Assembly: GCA_001770015.1 (NCBI GenBank)
Contig: MEQB01000002.1
Location: 1 to 64,000 of the forward strand
From: Bdellovibrionales bacterium RIFOXYC1_FULL_37_79
Lineage (GTDB): Bacteria > Bdellovibrionota > Bacteriovoracia > Bacteriovoracales > Bacteriovoracaceae
DNA length: 64,000 nt
Direction: 5' to 3'
The notes beneath the pieces were generated by a model. That model was not told the origin of the DNA and searched no databases. It worked only from the letters and a program-made list of their open reading frames with translations. The position numbers were made by a program, and so were the translations under genes. This document shows positions 34,086 through 42,536 of the stretch, in pieces; the stretch's first letter is position 1; every line of letters begins with the position of its first letter.

Positions 34086-35705
34086 TTAAATACGGTTGGT
34101 TCTAAGTTTTATAGAAGGGTCACCAAAAGTTAAATAGGTTTCCCAGTAATAAGAGGCCCGGTTTAGTCCGTTGTATCTTCTCCATAGCTCTCTCAAGGCG
34201 TAATGAGTGATGTCTGAAAAAGTTTCTTTGTTTAACTCAAAAATGCCTTTGAACATATCTCTTTCAAGGAAGTCATCTTCATCCCAGTAGGTGCTGTCCA
34301 TGGATCCCCAAAACATGATTGCTCCATTGGGGTGTTTGATCCAGGTTTCGGCAAAGGATTCATTAACGGTAAATTGTCCAGTTATGCAGGCGTTAGAGAC
34401 AACAAAGGGAAGTGCATCTGCATGATTCATGGATCGAATATTGGCCTGGGTAAATCGAGGAGCATCCCAAAAAGTGGTGGCGCCGTGACCAGAGTAGTTG
34501 ATGATGGATCTGCCGGCCTGGATGGCACTGACGACCTGTTCGTTTCTGACTTTGTAGGTAATGGCGTATAGCTTATCTCCACCAGGTTGATTGGCGTTTG
34601 GAAAAACACCGTGGTAGCCATTGGGGGCAGTATAGGTATCAATTGCAAAATTGTGGGAACCTTCTGCAACAGTGTAGCGATCATTGGTGGCCAGAAAGGA
34701 TGCGTTTTCCAACCATCCTTCAGTTCTATAATTTTGACCTTGGTATTTGATAAATTTATCAACTACTGCCAGTAATTCAGTTTCGTTTTTGATAGTGACC
34801 CGTCCCACACCGATATCTGGTCCATTGATGTCAGTGCTATAATTATTGGTGTCGATAGCAGCGTAAAAATGATCAGTCACCCCAGAAATGATAGAGGATC
34901 TCTTGGCAGGAACATGTTCGGCGTCCCCAAAAATGAGCGCATATTTCAAATTGGTAGATTTAAGCAGCTCCTGGAGTTGTGAACGAATTGCTTCAGGAGT
35001 ATTTATCGATCCTTCCACATTGATTCTGACCACGTTAAATCCCTGTTGTTTTTTAAAATTTTCATATTTTAAAATGGCGGGGCTATTTTTAAATTGTGAG
35101 CCGATAACGAAAGCAAAAGTTTCTTGACCTTCTGAGCTTTTACTCACTTCCGTGGACGTTTTAATCACTACTTGAAAATTCTTAATCAGTCTGATGGTTT
35201 TAGAAGCAGGATTAAAGGTTAGCGGATAGACGGTGATCAATTGTTCTTTTTCACCGCCGATAGTACCAGCATCGCTAATTTCAAATTGTTTGCTGGGATA
35301 AAAGGCGTTGGTTTTTTGAAAAGATTTGTTGATAACCAGTCTTCTTTGGCTGCCAGGAATTTTTTCAAGCGATTCGAGGTTTGGCACAAGATCCATGGCC
35401 AGTCTTTTGGATTGACCAAAATTTTTTTCGTTACCAAAAAGCACTTCAACTTCGCCTTGAGGCGCATAAAATCGAATAACTGGTATTTCAGGCATGCCCA
35501 GTTCAAATAAAACCGCTTCGTAATCATCAGCGCCTACGAGTTTCGTGCGAATAAAATCTGATCCTTCAATAACCAGATTTTCCGTGCTGATGGAGAGGTC
35601 AGAAAATTCATAGTTAACAAGGTCGCCTTGTTGGGTTACTTCAACCCGGCCTAGAACGTTGACGGCAAATAATGCAAGCAAAGAGAGGGATAAAATTTTA
35701 AACAT
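34086..35705 (-). CDS. Gingipain-like C25 cysteine peptidase, short form
   Basis: 539 residues, closely similar over its length to residues ~1-540 of the downstream C25 gene (shared KYALIFGDAEHVPAKRSS, GPDIGVGRVTIKNE, MFWGSMDSTYWDEDDFLERDM, HYALRELWRRYNGLNRASYY, TFGDPSIKLRT). Catalytic His in NYSGHGATTFW (~405) and Cys in VVSNACITGQF (~438). It stops just after the peptidase core and lacks the Ig, CARDB-like and P domains. Signal peptide MFKILSLSLLALFAVNVLG. Probably a tandem duplicate; the two may differ in target or localisation. AAGGAT precedes the ATG. Confidence 0.9.
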   Translation of the reverse strand: MFKILSLSLLALFAVNVLGRVEVTQQGDLVNYEFSDLSISTENLVIEGSDFIRTKLVGADDYEAVLFELGMPEIPVIRFYAPQGEVEVLFGNEKNFGQSKRLAMDLVPNLESLEKIPGSQRRLVINKSFQKTNAFYPSKQFEISDAGTIGGEKEQLITVYPLTFNPASKTIRLIKNFQVVIKTSTEVSKSSEGQETFAFVIGSQFKNSPAILKYENFKKQQGFNVVRINVEGSINTPEAIRSQLQELLKSTNLKYALIFGDAEHVPAKRSSIISGVTDHFYAAIDTNNYSTDINGPDIGVGRVTIKNETELLAVVDKFIKYQGQNYRTEGWLENASFLATNDRYTVAEGSHNFAIDTYTAPNGYHGVFPNANQPGGDKLYAITYKVRNEQVVSAIQAGRSIINYSGHGATTFWDAPRFTQANIRSMNHADALPFVVSNACITGQFTVNESFAETWIKHPNGAIMFWGSMDSTYWDEDDFLERDMFKGIFELNKETFSDITHYALRELWRRYNGLNRASYYWETYLTFGDPSIKLRTNRI

Positions 35706-35757
35706 AGGATCATCCTTGACGTTAGTTAATAAATGTAGTCACAACTACTTCTCTGGA

Positions 35758-35818
35758 ATCATATCTGGCCGTCAAACTTACCGTCAAAACCTTTTTAAAA
35801 AATGTAATATAATGTTAG
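35758..35818 (-). promoter_or_regulatory. Promoter and upstream box of the short C25 gene
   Basis: On the minus strand: TTGACG (35782-35787), an 18-base spacer, TATGAT (35758-35763). The box CTAACATTATATTACA (35803-35818) lies exactly 15 bases upstream of the -35. The geometry is identical to that at 33936-33996, while the spacer sequences have diverged. Confidence 0.7.
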
Positions 35819-35888
35819 ATATAAATTGTTTTTTGAAACTAGATAAGATAATTTTTAATCTACCCATTAAACCTGAAGGATAGAAGCT

Positions 35889-37565
35889 ATGCCGGTACCC
35901 AACACTTTGATTAAAATGATTAATAAAAACGCCCAAGTTGAAAGTTTTCAAATTTCAAAAGTCCAAAATGCCATTTCCAAATGCATTATAGATGTGGAGA
36001 ACGCAACTTCCTGGGAGGCCCAGGAGCGGGCCTTTAAATATGCCGACATGGTGAAGGAGAACGCCTATAATAATTTTTACAATATTGATTTTTTGGCCGA
36101 GTTTTTTACTCGAGTGATCAGATCTTTTGATAAAAGTGAACGGGAAATTCGTATCAGTCGCGTCGAGTTTGCCAGCCGGTTTACCACTTTGCTCTTGCTC
36201 CATTATATAAGCGAAAAAAAAATCCAGCTGTTGAATGACAAAAATAGCAGCGAATTGACTGACTTTATTGGTGCAGTATTTGCGAAATATCTTACTGATA
36301 AGGCACTATGGCGTGAGGTGACCGCTCTTTTTGTCAAAAAGGTTATGCTCAAGTCCAAGGAGGGATTAAAGGACAGTGATTATTTTCCCACCAGGGATTA
36401 TATCCAGGATCAAATTGAGACTACTCTTAAGGATATTGGCGAAGTGATGATTGCCGAGGGTTTTATGATTTTCAGGGAAGGAAAAAAGAAAATCATGCAA
36501 GGTGAAATATCCAAGGCCCAGTTTACCCATAACGGAATTCACAAAGAAAGGGTCAGGCAGACGCTCATGTGGAATATCCAAAATGAGTGTGACACCGTTT
36601 TTGGGCTAAATGATTGGATCATTGGACGCAATGGTAAAAGTTTCAAAGAGCTTATGAAACTTTCCGACCAGAGATTTTATAATGATATTGCCAGCGTGGT
36701 GAACAAGATTGTGGGAAGGCAAAATGAAATAAAAGTGGTAATTATCGCCGGTCCCAGTTGTTCTAACAAAACCACCACCACCACTATTATTGAAAAAGAA
36801 CTGGAAAAAAATGGACTTAAACTCAAGCAGCTCAATATTGATGATTATTTCTATAATTTAAGTGAGCATCCCAAGGATGAATTTGGTGATTACGATTACG
36901 AGATGCCGGAGGCCATCGATATCCCTCTGCTTAACGAGAATTTAAAAGACTTGGTTTCAGGCAAGACCATCAAGCGTCCCAAATATAATTTTAAAACCGG
37001 CATGCGCGATGGATATGTGGATTATAAAGTCGGCAAGGATGAAATTATTTTAATTGATTGTTTGCATGGCCTTTTTCAAAAACTCACTGCCAGTGTCCCT
37101 TCCCGAAATAAATTTAAAATCTACACGGAATCGGCCAATATGCTTAGAAGTTCGGATAGCTCTTACACCATGTGGACGGACATCAGGCTTTTAAAGCGCA
37201 TGATCAGGGATTCACTTTATCGTGCTTATGAGGCAAAAAAAACCCTCGAGCATTGGTTTTATGTGCGCAAGGGCGAGTTAAAACATATCATACCTTATGT
37301 TTATTCAGTGGATGCCGTGCTGAATTCCGGGCTTCCTTATGAGCTTCCCATTTTAAAATCAGTTTTAAAGGATAAACTTCCGGATAAAAAATATTTAAAT
37401 GAATTACTGGCCCAGGGAAGATTGGATGCCTACATTCGCGGGATTAGACTTTTATCCTTGCTTGATACTGTTTTGGAATATCCTCAGGTGGAGGAGGTGG
37501 ATCGTTATTCGCCGCTTAGGGAGTTTATCGGGGGAAGTGGATACGAGATTGCCCATAATGAGTAA
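35889..37565 (+). CDS. ATP-cone plus uridine-kinase-like (PRK family) protein
   Basis: 558 residues. The N-terminus (~10-95) is an ATP-cone-like domain (VESFQISKVQNAISKCIIDV), the nucleotide-sensing domain of NrdR and ribonucleotide reductases. Residues ~280-510 are a phosphoribulokinase/uridine-kinase domain: VVIIAGPSCSNKTTTTTIIE (P-loop 288-295), LKQLNIDDYFYNL, and GKTIKRPKYNFKTGMRDG. The P-loop reads GPSCSNKT, with Asn where Walker A has Gly; whether it still binds ATP is unclear. GAAGGA precedes the ATG. Its end overlaps the next gene, a 3'-phosphatase, by eight bases, so the pair is probably one functional unit. Confidence 0.8.
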   Translation: MPVPNTLIKMINKNAQVESFQISKVQNAISKCIIDVENATSWEAQERAFKYADMVKENAYNNFYNIDFLAEFFTRVIRSFDKSEREIRISRVEFASRFTTLLLLHYISEKKIQLLNDKNSSELTDFIGAVFAKYLTDKALWREVTALFVKKVMLKSKEGLKDSDYFPTRDYIQDQIETTLKDIGEVMIAEGFMIFREGKKKIMQGEISKAQFTHNGIHKERVRQTLMWNIQNECDTVFGLNDWIIGRNGKSFKELMKLSDQRFYNDIASVVNKIVGRQNEIKVVIIAGPSCSNKTTTTTIIEKELEKNGLKLKQLNIDDYFYNLSEHPKDEFGDYDYEMPEAIDIPLLNENLKDLVSGKTIKRPKYNFKTGMRDGYVDYKVGKDEIILIDCLHGLFQKLTASVPSRNKFKIYTESANMLRSSDSSYTMWTDIRLLKRMIRDSLYRAYEAKKTLEHWFYVRKGELKHIIPYVYSVDAVLNSGLPYELPILKSVLKDKLPDKKYLNELLAQGRLDAYIRGIRLLSLLDTVLEYPQVEEVDRYSPLREFIGGSGYEIAHNE

Positions 37566-38007
37566 GAAAAAAGCGATCATTGTTGATTTGGACGGGACCT
37601 TGGTCAGGATGGAACATCGGGTGTTTTTGGTCAGACAAAATCCGCCTGATTGGAAAAATTTTATGGAACAGATTCCCGCCGACAAAGTCAACCACTGGTG
37701 CCATGAATTGCTGGAGGCTTTTTCATTGCGAGGATACAAAATCATTATCATTACCGGCAGGGGAGAGCGTTTTGATCATTTGTCTAAGAAATGGTTAGCC
37801 GATCATCATATAGCCTATGATGGTTATTATTCCAGAAAATCCAAAGATCGCCGGGATGATGCCCTGGTGAAAAAAGAAATTTATCTTGATAAAATTAAAG
37901 ATCATTATGAGGTATTATTTGTACTTGATGATCGTTTAAGTGTCGTCAAAATGTGGCGGGATGAACTAGGGCTTACCACCTTGCAGCCGGACTGGGGAGA
38001 TTTTTAA
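37558..38007 (+). CDS. Polynucleotide 3'-phosphatase-like HAD protein (T4 Pnkp C-terminal domain type)
   Basis: 149 residues from ATG 37558; the longer frame from 37399 runs inside the kinase gene. HAD motifs: AIIVDLDGTLVR (nucleophile and acid Asp), IIIITGRGERFDHLSKKWL, DRRDDALVKKEIYLDKI, and FVLDDRLSVVKMWRDELGLT, ending in WGDF. The pattern RRDDxxVKxEI...DDRxxVVxMWR...GDF matches the phosphatase domain of phage T4 polynucleotide kinase closely. That domain removes 3'-phosphates or 2',3'-cyclic phosphates from RNA or DNA ends. Here it stands alone but overlaps a P-loop kinase gene by eight bases. Confidence 0.85.
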   Translation: MSKKKAIIVDLDGTLVRMEHRVFLVRQNPPDWKNFMEQIPADKVNHWCHELLEAFSLRGYKIIIITGRGERFDHLSKKWLADHHIAYDGYYSRKSKDRRDDALVKKEIYLDKIKDHYEVLFVLDDRLSVVKMWRDELGLTTLQPDWGDF

Positions 38008-38135
38008 TGGGAATCGGAAACTAATTTTTTATTTATATTAATGGGAAATTCCTTTTGGTGGTGACGAGTTATTTTGGTAGATTGTTTTGTGGCAAAAGAG
38101 GTAAAGGGGCCACTAAACTTAATCTGTAAAAAAAA

Positions 38136-38414
38136 GAACGAGAACTCTTTCATAGAAATCCTTACGAACTTTCGGGAGCGTTTAAACAAAAATATACAGG
38201 ATATGCCACAGATTATTATGATTCAATCATAGAAAAAACTATTGCCTGTGGAGGTCTTGATTTTGGATATATCGAATATGGCTGTATGCGTTGTGGCGGA
38301 TACAGGCGTCTTGAAGCATTTACTTGTAAGACCAAATTTTGTTTGAGGTATGGAAGAGTTGCATCTGAAAATTTTGTATCAAGGGTAATTGTAAGAATTA
38401 AAAGGCCATCTTGA
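38136..38414 (+). pseudogene. Remnant of an IS91-type transposase (zinc-binding end)
   Basis: An open frame without a start codon, reading DYYDSIIEKTIACGGLDFGY, IEYGCMRCGGYRRLEAFTCK then TKFCLRYGR. This is the N-terminal transposase zinc-binding domain (PF14319-like) of IS91 relatives; the last CxxC is degraded (CLRYG). The catalytic part is gone and the frame ends at TGA 38412-38414. It is not a copy of the element at 1595-3928, whose domain differs. Confidence 0.6.
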
Positions 38415-38430
38415 ATTAAGACGGCCTTTT
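38400..38430. terminator. Rho-independent terminator
   Basis: AAAAGGCC-n15-GGCCTTTT, an 8-bp stem with T-rich 3' ends on both strands, between the transposase remnant and the end of the convergent secreted-protein gene at 38468. Confidence 0.75.
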
Positions 38431-38467
38431 AAGTTAATTTGTTAATTTGAATATTAAAAAGATCAAC

Positions 38468-39337
38468 TTATTCTTCGCAAAACTTTCTTATTTCAGAGTC
38501 ATCCGCATAGGTTTCCAAGCGTTTTAAATATAATGCTTTTTTATAAAAACCATGCCGTATTGAAGAAGAATATCTTCCATCCATGGACTTACTAAGAAAA
38601 GCATCTACAAAGCTTGATAGAGCATCATTTCCAGCGCAAACACTATGTTTTACTTGTTCAATTTCGACGTTAATTACGTTTTCTTCAGAGGCAGTCATAA
38701 AATGACCAAAATTATAATTATTTAAAATGAGTTGAAACTCTTTTTCTCCTGGGAGTTTTTCTGTAAAGAGCAACCTATTCATCCTTCTTATATTTTTTTC
38801 CGATGACTTATCTAGTATTTTTTCCTGAAGTATGAACCCTACCAGTAACTCATGCATAATCAACCCTCCTTTATGTTCGGGCGTAACATCATTTCGATCA
38901 AACCAAGGTTGAAAAATTCGCACTTCATAATTGTCTTGGCAGCCGACAATCACTTTATCAACTTTTATCATACTTTCATTCAAGCAATCATTGTCACCTA
39001 TAGGTTTACTTTCAAAGTACCATTTTTTAGTTTTAGCTATTTTTAGCAATTGATATTTAAAAGATGGCACTTTTGATGCAACCGCATTTAAGATGGGGGC
39101 CACTACTGCTTTAAATACAACTAGCTTTTCCAATGTTATTTCACGAGTACCCTCATTTTCATAAAAATCAAAGAGTTGATTTCCTACTGCATTCCCACCA
39201 CCACTTAAGTCTCCTCCATCGCTTTTAATGGAAGTTTTAGTTGAACTGCTCGAACTACCTGTTCCGGCGGCAAATGAATTTGCGAAACTAGCTAAAACGA
39301 CAAAAAGTGCCAAAATGGTTCCAATTCTTGATTTCAT
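38468..39337 (-). CDS. Secreted protein, unknown function
   Basis: 289 residues. Signal peptide MKSRIGTILALFVVLASFANSFA, then a low-complexity GTGSSSSSTKTS and GGDLSGGGNAVG linker, and a helical domain. GLIMHELLVGFIL looks like a reduced metalloprotease helix (HE but no second His), so peptidase activity is doubtful. Cys residues NDCLNES, VGCQDN, HSVCAG and KFCEE suggest disulfides. Ribosome-binding site GGGGAA. It is divergent from the TIGR02147 regulator with 142 bases between, so that regulator may control it (inference). Confidence 0.75.
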   Translation of the reverse strand: MKSRIGTILALFVVLASFANSFAAGTGSSSSSTKTSIKSDGGDLSGGGNAVGNQLFDFYENEGTREITLEKLVVFKAVVAPILNAVASKVPSFKYQLLKIAKTKKWYFESKPIGDNDCLNESMIKVDKVIVGCQDNYEVRIFQPWFDRNDVTPEHKGGLIMHELLVGFILQEKILDKSSEKNIRRMNRLLFTEKLPGEKEFQLILNNYNFGHFMTASEENVINVEIEQVKHSVCAGNDALSSFVDAFLSKSMDGRYSSSIRHGFYKKALYLKRLETYADDSEIRKFCEE

Positions 39338-39479
39338 AAAATTCCCCTTTGTATAAAGTTTATTACGCTTTTTCGTTAAACACCTTATAATTGAAAAAAT
39401 AACACAGTGCTAGGTAAAAATTGTTCAAAGTTCTTATTATATGGTATTATTAGTACCAATAACTCAATAAGGTATAGAT

Positions 39480-40289
39480 ATGATACATGTTTTTAATTAC
39501 ACAGATTATTGCAAATTTTTAGTTGAATATGTTCAGTCTCAATTGATGCGAGGGCATGGCTTAAAATCAGCCTTTGCGGAGAAACTAGGATGCCAAACCA
39601 CTTATGTCTCACGTGTTTTAAATAAGAAGGCCCATTTTAGCCTAGAGCAATCCGAAAAAATTGCAGACTTCATCGGATTAACCGAATCAGAAACTCATTA
39701 CTTTCTCCTGTTAGTGCAAAAGGAAAGGGCAGGGACTCATCGTTTGAAAAAATATTTCAACGATCAAATCGAAAGTGAACGGAAAAAGCAACTCATATTA
39801 AAAAATCGTCTTAATGTTCAAAAAAGTTTATCACGGGAAAATCAAGCAATATATTACAGTTCATGGCTTTATTCCGCTGTCCATATCATGCTCACCATAC
39901 CTGAATTTCATGTTAAATCAAAATTGGTAAGCGCCTTAAATATACCGATTCAAAAATTGAACAACATTTTAGACTTTCTAATATCAATTGGACTCGTTGT
40001 TGAAAGCGATGGAAAATACCAAGTGGGAACTGCTCGGATGCATTTAGAAAATGACTCTCCCATGATTTCTAAACATCATATTAATTGGAGAATGCAGGCC
40101 ATCCAATCAATTGAAAAAAATAATCCTGAAAATATGCACTATTCCTCAATAATCACAATTTCCAATGATGATGCTCATCATATTAAAGAATTACTGATTA
40201 GATCAATTTCGGATTGTAAAAAAATTATCAAAGATTCCAAGGAAGAATCAGTTTGTGTTTTTGCTATCGACTTTTTTAATCTCTTTTAA
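39480..40289 (+). CDS. TIGR02147-type regulatory protein
   Basis: 269 residues. The family start is clear: FNYTDYCKFLVEYVQSQLMR, then an HTH region LKSAFAEKLGCQTTYVSRVL and SLEQSEKIADFIGLTESETH, and YFLLLVQKERAGTHRLKKYF. The C-terminal half has the winged-helix-like segment ALNIPIQKLNNILDFLISIG, LVVESDGKYQVGTARMH. TIGR02147 proteins are abundant in Fibrobacter and Bdellovibrio-like genomes and are thought to act as regulators. Start ATG follows AAGG. It is divergent from a secreted-protein gene. Confidence 0.88.
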   Translation: MIHVFNYTDYCKFLVEYVQSQLMRGHGLKSAFAEKLGCQTTYVSRVLNKKAHFSLEQSEKIADFIGLTESETHYFLLLVQKERAGTHRLKKYFNDQIESERKKQLILKNRLNVQKSLSRENQAIYYSSWLYSAVHIMLTIPEFHVKSKLVSALNIPIQKLNNILDFLISIGLVVESDGKYQVGTARMHLENDSPMISKHHINWRMQAIQSIEKNNPENMHYSSIITISNDDAHHIKELLIRSISDCKKIIKDSKEESVCVFAIDFFNLF

Positions 40290-40744
40290 TTTTTTTACCA
40301 TCTTTACCGGTATTATTGTCATGAGTGCGGTTTCGGTTCTTATTTCCAATGCTAATCTTTTTAATATTCTTATTTGATCACAAATCATTAATGAAACCTT
40401 AATCATAAAAATTGTCCTAAGAGCCTGTCAAAAAATGAGTGATCTTTTTCTATTGTGATTTAAGAATAGGTTTAATAAATTTAAGGTTAATGCGTTTCAA
40501 GATATTTTTAAAGCGACTGTAGCAAGTAGCTATATTGAGCTTAAGGCGCACTGAATGCTCCGTTTGGCGATTCTGACATTTTTCTATTATTGAAATTTAT
40601 GCAAGAAAATAGCAGCCAGGACACCCAAGGAAATTAGATGAATAAAAAAAATTACCAAAACCCTGGCACAGTTCCCTTGGGTGAATTTTTTCTCTTCTTG
40701 TTACAATAAATCTGAGGACATTTATGGTGTTTATTAAGGCCTTT
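40290..40744. other. Gene-free region with insertion-sequence-like remnant
   Basis: Contains a short minus-strand coding-like remnant (40450-40593) and the sequence GAGCCTGTCAAAAAATGAG at about 40430, which resembles insertion-sequence ends. Between 40628 and 40680, CCAAGG and CCTTGG repeats could pair as a hairpin. No intact gene. Confidence 0.3.
40450..40593 (-). pseudogene. Possible transposase C-terminal remnant
   Basis: 48 codons reading SIIEKCQNRQTEHSVRLKLN, IATCYSRFKNILKRINLKFI, KPILKSQ-stop, preceded by in-frame stops. The basic, hydrophobic ending just before an AAAAAATGAG...-type insertion-sequence end is reminiscent of DDE transposase tails. The identification is weak. Confidence 0.25.
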
Positions 40745-41290
40745 TCACCAATTGATCTGGGCATTCAAATCATTTCCCATATAATAAAATCTCAGCTGGT
40801 CAGGAAAACTTTTTTCCACCATTTCAAGACACCAGCAACTATTTTTAGGCCGGTCAGGTTTGTAGGCCTGGCTGGCAAAAATTTGTTGATGGTTAATGCT
40901 AATCAGATAGCGGTCAATCGAAAGTGCCATTAATCGTTTTTGATTCTTATCACCAAGCTGGATGGCCTTTTGTGCCCATAAATATGATTGCAAAAAATGT
41001 TTTGAGGTGGTTCCATATTGAAACATCATGGCAGCGGCGGCAAAATCTTTGGCGGACGTTAAACATCCTTCTTTAACCATTTCCTCTATCCGTAAAAGAC
41101 GTGCATTATCTTCTTTTGCCAATAATTGCAGCTGCTTTTTTGTCAAATTTTCAAAATTTTTTCGAGCATCCTGGCTTGCCTTAACCATGGTTTGAAGTTC
41201 ACTAGATCGATTGATCTGACAAGAAGTGGAAGTGCTTTCACTGGCAAATGTTCTTCCCCAAATAATTAGCAATAAAACTAAAAGTTTCAT
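40745..41290 (-). CDS. Secreted DUF6624-like protein
   Basis: 181 residues from ATG 41290, chosen over the longer TTG-initiated frame because AGAAAGG precedes it. Signal peptide MKLLVLLLIIWGRTFA. The mature part is helical, with ARLLRIEEMVKEGCLTSAKD, FAAAAMMFQYGTTSKHFLQS, YLWAQKAIQLGDKNQKRLMA and LSIDRYLISINHQQIFASQA, a pattern that matches the DUF6624 family, found often in secreted proteins of diverse bacteria. Function unknown. Confidence 0.7.
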   Translation of the reverse strand: MKLLVLLLIIWGRTFASESTSTSCQINRSSELQTMVKASQDARKNFENLTKKQLQLLAKEDNARLLRIEEMVKEGCLTSAKDFAAAAMMFQYGTTSKHFLQSYLWAQKAIQLGDKNQKRLMALSIDRYLISINHQQIFASQAYKPDRPKNSCWCLEMVEKSFPDQLRFYYMGNDLNAQINW

Positions 41291-41386
41291 AAAACCTTTC
41301 TCCAAATAATTTAATTGTAACTTCTTTTAGGTCATCCTGATATTTTTTTCTAGATTTATCCGATATATAATTATACAAGAGACCTG

Positions 41387-41668
41387 ATGAAAATGACTTT
41401 TTTGCATCCAATCAATCAGAAAATTATGGCCAACATTCGCACTATCGAAATGGTCGGCGTATTAATGAGAATATTTAGTTTTAGTCTGGTTAGCTGGCTC
41501 GGATCTAACAGTCCCTTTATGTTTGTTTGGATCTTGAATACCATCGACTCGGTAATACTTTCCTGGTGTTCCACTTTAAAAAAAGACTGCGCTTATATTT
41601 TACTTAATACTTTTTGGGTTTTTGTAAGCATTGTTGGAATATATCGGGCCTATAATCTGGTTCATTAA
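41387..41668 (+). CDS. Small membrane protein, CBU_0592-like
   Basis: 93 residues with two or three hydrophobic segments: VGVLMRIFSFSLVSWLG, FMFVWILNTIDSVILSW and AYILLNTFWVFVSIVGIYRA. The pattern N-x-G/D-..-S..-LKK-D-A-Y-I-LLN-x-FW resembles small CBU_0592-type membrane proteins. No clear function. Divergent from the DUF6624-like gene, with about 95 bases between. Confidence 0.6.
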   Translation: MKMTFLHPINQKIMANIRTIEMVGVLMRIFSFSLVSWLGSNSPFMFVWILNTIDSVILSWCSTLKKDCAYILLNTFWVFVSIVGIYRAYNLVH

Positions 41669-41699
41669 GAAATAATTTTTTCTAATCTTCAACTGGTTA

Positions 41700-42536
41700 T
41701 TATTTATTGGGGGAGAGTAGGTATTCCTTTCCGCAAAACTCGCAGGTGATTTTAATATTTTTTTCAGAGTTTTTAGTATTTTTTTCCAAAAGGCTTAAGG
41801 AGCGGGCCGCCCGTTCTTCGCTACATTCACACTTGAATTGAATTTCCTGATGATGATTCATGGAGATCATATCAATTTCGGATAAAAAGGCGTTTATAAT
41901 TTCATCATGACCGGCATGATCTGAAATCATCGAGGAAATTGATTTAATCTTGGAAACATTTTGTTCCAGCTGACTGATTAATTCCTCGGTATGCCCTGGC
42001 ATGAGCTCGACGATAATACCGCCACTGCCTTGAACGGACCCTTTTTTGTCCAGATAAATGCCAAGCGAAACAATGGAGGGAATTTGCTGGGATTGATAGA
42101 GGAAAAAAGCAATGTCATCACCGATTTCCGAAGTTTGCAAAAGGACTCGTCCTTGGTACATTCCTCCGTCTCCCATATTGTTAAACACAGAAAGTTCGCC
42201 CAGACCCAGGGTGTTTTTCAGGCTGAAATTATCCTCCGCCTTTTCCATGATGAGCCCTGGATTACTGACACAACCCCTGGTTTGTCCTTGGTAATTGGCC
42301 TCCGCATAGATGCTTCCCAAGGGACCGGTGCCTTTAAATTGCAGACCGACTTTATGATTGCTTTTGGTATTGGAGGCTAAAAGCAGTGCCCCTGACAAGG
42401 CCCGACCCAGGCCTATGGTGCTTACGGGAGATAGCTTCTGCATTTTTCTGATTTGTTCAATTAGCGCCGTATTGATGACTACTGACGCTCGAAGCGGGGA
42501 TTTCTTACCTACATATTTCTCGATATATTCTGGCAA
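41700..42536 (-). CDS. hslO: Hsp33 redox-regulated chaperone
   Basis: 278 residues. The start is TTG 42536, with GGAG seven bases upstream; no ATG or GTG fits. The N-terminal chaperone domain (ASVVINTALIEQIRKMQKLS, GLGRALSGALLLAS, GTGPLGSIYAEANYQGQTRG) and the C-terminal zinc redox switch (FKCECSEERAARSL then ITCEFCGKEY: CxC plus CxxC) are complete. Under oxidative heat stress the four Cys release zinc and form disulfides, activating a holdase. Cytoplasmic. Confidence 0.96.
   Translation of the reverse strand: MPEYIEKYVGKKSPLRASVVINTALIEQIRKMQKLSPVSTIGLGRALSGALLLASNTKSNHKVGLQFKGTGPLGSIYAEANYQGQTRGCVSNPGLIMEKAEDNFSLKNTLGLGELSVFNNMGDGGMYQGRVLLQTSEIGDDIAFFLYQSQQIPSIVSLGIYLDKKGSVQGSGGIIVELMPGHTEELISQLEQNVSKIKSISSMISDHAGHDEIINAFLSEIDMISMNHHQEIQFKCECSEERAARSLSLLEKNTKNSEKNIKITCEFCGKEYLLSPNK

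Noticed and set aside
37399-37557. Longer N-terminus for the polynucleotide phosphatase-like gene
   Set aside because: It would overlap the kinase gene by 166 bases, has no family similarity, and the HAD domain starts properly at 37558.
38468-39337. Metalloprotease call for the secreted 289-residue protein
   Set aside because: Only HE of HExxH is present in GLIMHELLVGF; the second His is missing.
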